Of a DNA stretch of 6,431 nucleotides, positions 4,586 through 6,431 are shown in pieces. A program made the position numbers and the translations under genes. Every line of letters starts with the position of its first letter. Position 1 is the first letter of the stretch. Under the pieces are notes generated by a model. That model did not search any database. It had not been told where the DNA came from and saw only the letters and a list, made by a program, of their open reading frames with translations. The DNA is from Myxococcales bacterium (lineage in GTDB: Bacteria; Myxococcota; Bradymonadia; REDH01): contig JAGWVZ010000211.1 in NCBI GenBank assembly GCA_018970625.1, positions 1 to 6,431 of the forward strand, given 5' to 3'.

Positions 4586-6430
4586 TTATCGCTCGCGGGC
4601 TGCCAGCAGCGTCACCATGCAGGCCAGGCCAGCGTTGGCAATGAGCCAGGTCTGGTCGAGCGCACCCACTCCCGGCACGCCGATGACATTCGCTGCGGGC
4701 GTGAACGCCGAGGCAACCAGCCAGGCAGCCCATGCACCCATGCTGCCCAGCAGGATGGCTACCGATCGCGGCGAGCGCGCCGAACCAAAGAGCAGCCAGA
4801 CCCCAACCGGCACCAGCGCGCTCATGAAAAGCGCGCTGTGCAGGCCCGTGGCGAACAACGGTCGCCAGTCAGCGACCGCGGCGCTCAACGAGCAGGTACT
4901 CAAACCCATGGGAAGGGTGGACATCCACGACAATCCAAAGGCGCCCGCTGTCATCCCGGCACCGGCGACCCACATCGCTGATCGACTTAACTCACTGCGT
5001 CGGCGCGCGCCGGCAGCGACGACACCAGCGATGACCAGTCCCCAGAGTGCGCTCGGGAAGGTTTGTGAGGAGGTCGCCTGAGTGAGCGCCCGCGAGGCTT
5101 GAATGATACCGGCCCCATAACGCTGGCGGTCAAATTGCGGCACCTCACGACTGGCCGAATTTTCGAGCAGCGCTTCAATCCGGTCAGGTCTGGTTACCCC
5201 TCGGCTGTAAAGCAGCGCCGCCACGCCGGCAGCGTGCGGACTGGCCATCGAGGTGCCCATGTAGAGCGAGAAGTCGTGTCGGGTGATGTCACCGTGCGCC
5301 AGCGTCTCCTGCAGCACGCCATCGGGCCGGCCATCGCCGTTCTGGTCCACCCGGGTGTTTCCGCCGGGGGCCGCAATGTCGATGGTGTTCCCATAGTTAC
5401 TGTAGAAGGCGGTGGTTCGGTCGAACTGTGTCGAGGCAACCGAGACGACACCGTGGTACGCGGCGGGGTACGAAGGAAGGCGGGAGGAAGAGTTCCCTGC
5501 GGCGGCAATCACCGTGACCCCTCGCGCGACGGCGTACTGCACGGCGTCGTTCATGATGCGAGAGGGAAGCGGCCCGCCCAGCGACATGTTGATGACGTGG
5601 GCCCCATTGTCAGCTGCCCATCGAATGGACTCGGCGATGTCGGCTGTGTTCCCTCGACCGGAGCCGTCCAGAACCCGAATGGGCATGATGCTGGACTGCG
5701 GAGCTACACCGGCCACGCCGTAGGCGTTATTCGTGGACTGGGCGATGGTGCCGGCAACGTGCGTGCCGTGTCCGTGTTCATCGAGGGGAGTCGTGTCGTC
5801 CGAGACGAAATCGTATCCGGCCACCAGACGAGTTTGCGCCAGGTCGCGCACCGGGGTCAGTCTGCGAGAAGCATCCTGATCGTACGCCACGCCCGTGTCG
5901 ATAACGGCGACAACGACCCCCTGACCGCGAGTCTGCGCCCACGCGCCTTCGACTTCGATCTGATCCATGTGCCATTGAAACTCATAGAGCGGGTCGTTGG
6001 GTCGAACCGGCTGGCCTCCATCCTGTGCACGAACGTCGAATGGCTGCGACCACTCCACCGGGTCAACCAGCTGCACCTGCATATCAGGCTCGGCGAACTC
6101 CACCGCGGGGTTTGACTGGAGCTGCTGTAGCAGAGGCAGCGCAGCGTCGGGGTGGACGTGTAGCCTGTACAGGCCCTCCTGCTCCGACCAGACGCTGTTC
6201 AGGGCAGGTTCTCCGGGCAGCGACTCCAGAAATGCACGCCGCTGGGTGGCGGTCAGATGGTCGGCGACGTCAATGAGAATCAGGCCTGAGCGGTCATCCA
6301 TCCCTTCGAGCGGGGCTTCTACCACCACAGGTTCGTCGCCGATCCCCATGTTCCAAAGCCGCGTGGTAAGCGCTATCGCGCCGAGCAAAGGCAATACCAC
6401 AGGCGCATAGCGCAGCATCGGATGTCTCAT
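4586..6430 (-). CDS. Subtilisin-like serine protease (S8) with I9-like propeptide and five-helix membrane tail
   Basis: The 614-residue product begins with a hydrophobic segment (about 9-23) acting as signal peptide or anchor. Residues about 47-122 look like an inhibitor I9-type propeptide. The catalytic domain (about 145-447) has the full triad: Asp178 in VAVIDTGV, His221 in HGHGTHVAGT, and Ser394 in GTSMASPHAAG. The oxyanion Asn313 sits in AAAGNSS. An acidic loop DQNGDGRPD (362-370) resembles an EF-hand-like calcium loop. After residue 455 come about five transmembrane helices (459-476, 484-503, 525-548, 556-576, 593-610). Their arginine-rich loops (477-484, 552-555, 611-614) fall alternately on the side predicted to be cytoplasmic, which agrees with a periplasmic protease domain. 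This tail is unusual, since most secreted subtilases lack it or have a single anchor. An ATG sits at 6430-6428 and fits a signal-peptide start, but upstream sequence is outside the window, so a longer N-terminus cannot be excluded. The gene converges on the PilZ gene. The physiological substrate is unknown. Confidence 0.92.
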   Translation of the reverse strand: MRHPMLRYAPVVLPLLGAIALTTRLWNMGIGDEPVVVEAPLEGMDDRSGLILIDVADHLTATQRRAFLESLPGEPALNSVWSEQEGLYRLHVHPDAALPLLQQLQSNPAVEFAEPDMQVQLVDPVEWSQPFDVRAQDGGQPVRPNDPLYEFQWHMDQIEVEGAWAQTRGQGVVVAVIDTGVAYDQDASRRLTPVRDLAQTRLVAGYDFVSDDTTPLDEHGHGTHVAGTIAQSTNNAYGVAGVAPQSSIMPIRVLDGSGRGNTADIAESIRWAADNGAHVINMSLGGPLPSRIMNDAVQYAVARGVTVIAAAGNSSSRLPSYPAAYHGVVSVASTQFDRTTAFYSNYGNTIDIAAPGGNTRVDQNGDGRPDGVLQETLAHGDITRHDFSLYMGTSMASPHAAGVAALLYSRGVTRPDRIEALLENSASREVPQFDRQRYGAGIIQASRALTQATSSQTFPSALWGLVIAGVVAAGARRRSELSRSAMWVAGAGMTAGAFGLSWMSTLPMGLSTCSLSAAVADWRPLFATGLHSALFMSALVPVGVWLLFGSARSPRSVAILLGSMGAWAAWLVASAFTPAANVIGVPGVGALDQTWLIANAGLACMVTLLAARER

Positions 6431-6431
6431 C

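Noticed and set aside
4617..5081. Forward-strand open frame of 154 codons
   Set aside because: It is antisense to the membrane-tail region of the subtilase, whose hydrophobic helices and positive-inside loops are coherent in the reverse frame.
5099..6115. Forward-strand open frame of 338 codons
   Set aside because: It lies entirely antisense to the subtilase, whose catalytic motifs prove the reverse frame is coding. The translation has no recognisable domain and is a typical shadow in GC-rich DNA.
1..6431. CRISPR arrays, tRNA or rRNA genes, insertion sequences, phage genes
   Set aside because: No regularly spaced repeats, cloverleaf-like sequences, transposase motifs or terminal inverted repeats were seen on reading both strands.

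Overview
This is a GC-rich window whose genes look like envelope-associated genes of a Gram-negative bacterium. The visible clues are a lipoprotein with a lipobox, a domain of the type found at the N-terminus of type II secretion / type IV pilus ATPases, a PilZ domain, and a secreted subtilisin-like protease. The combination of a GspE-N-like domain with a GAF-like tail, and S26-like proteins with extra N-terminal membrane helices, would fit Myxococcota or Bradymonadota-type deltaproteobacteria. This assignment is inference from gene style only; no marker gene is present.

Layout. Bases 1-165 hold a possible promoter and an open frame of doubtful coding status. A forward cluster follows: (1) a multi-pass membrane protein with a signal peptidase I (S26) fold whose catalytic Ser and Lys are both replaced (166-1233); (2) a soluble protein with an N-terminal GspE/MshE-type domain, a long disordered linker and a C-terminal GAF-like domain, without any ATPase domain (1301-3007); (3) a lipoprotein with two NTF2-like repeats, overlapping gene 2 by 16 bases (2992-3732). 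Between genes 1 and 2 lies a strong 12-bp imperfect hairpin just after the stop codon (1233-1263). After a 110-base gap with a plausible extended -10 promoter comes (4) a PilZ-domain protein with an intact c-di-GMP-binding signature (3843-4487). A short convergent intergenic region (4488-4585) separates it from (5) a reverse-strand subtilase with propeptide, full catalytic triad and a five-helix membrane tail (4586-6430); its start codon lies two bases from the window edge.

How the genes may work together. Genes 1-3 probably form one transcription unit and gene 4 is likely functionally associated. The inactive S26 fold recalls pilus-assembly signal-peptidase-like proteins in streptococci (SipA), and genes 2 and 4 both carry domain types that can bind c-di-GMP in other bacteria. 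A working hypothesis is a c-di-GMP-responsive envelope or surface-structure assembly module built around a pseudo-signal peptidase. No single gene proves this. The subtilase is convergent and may be unrelated.
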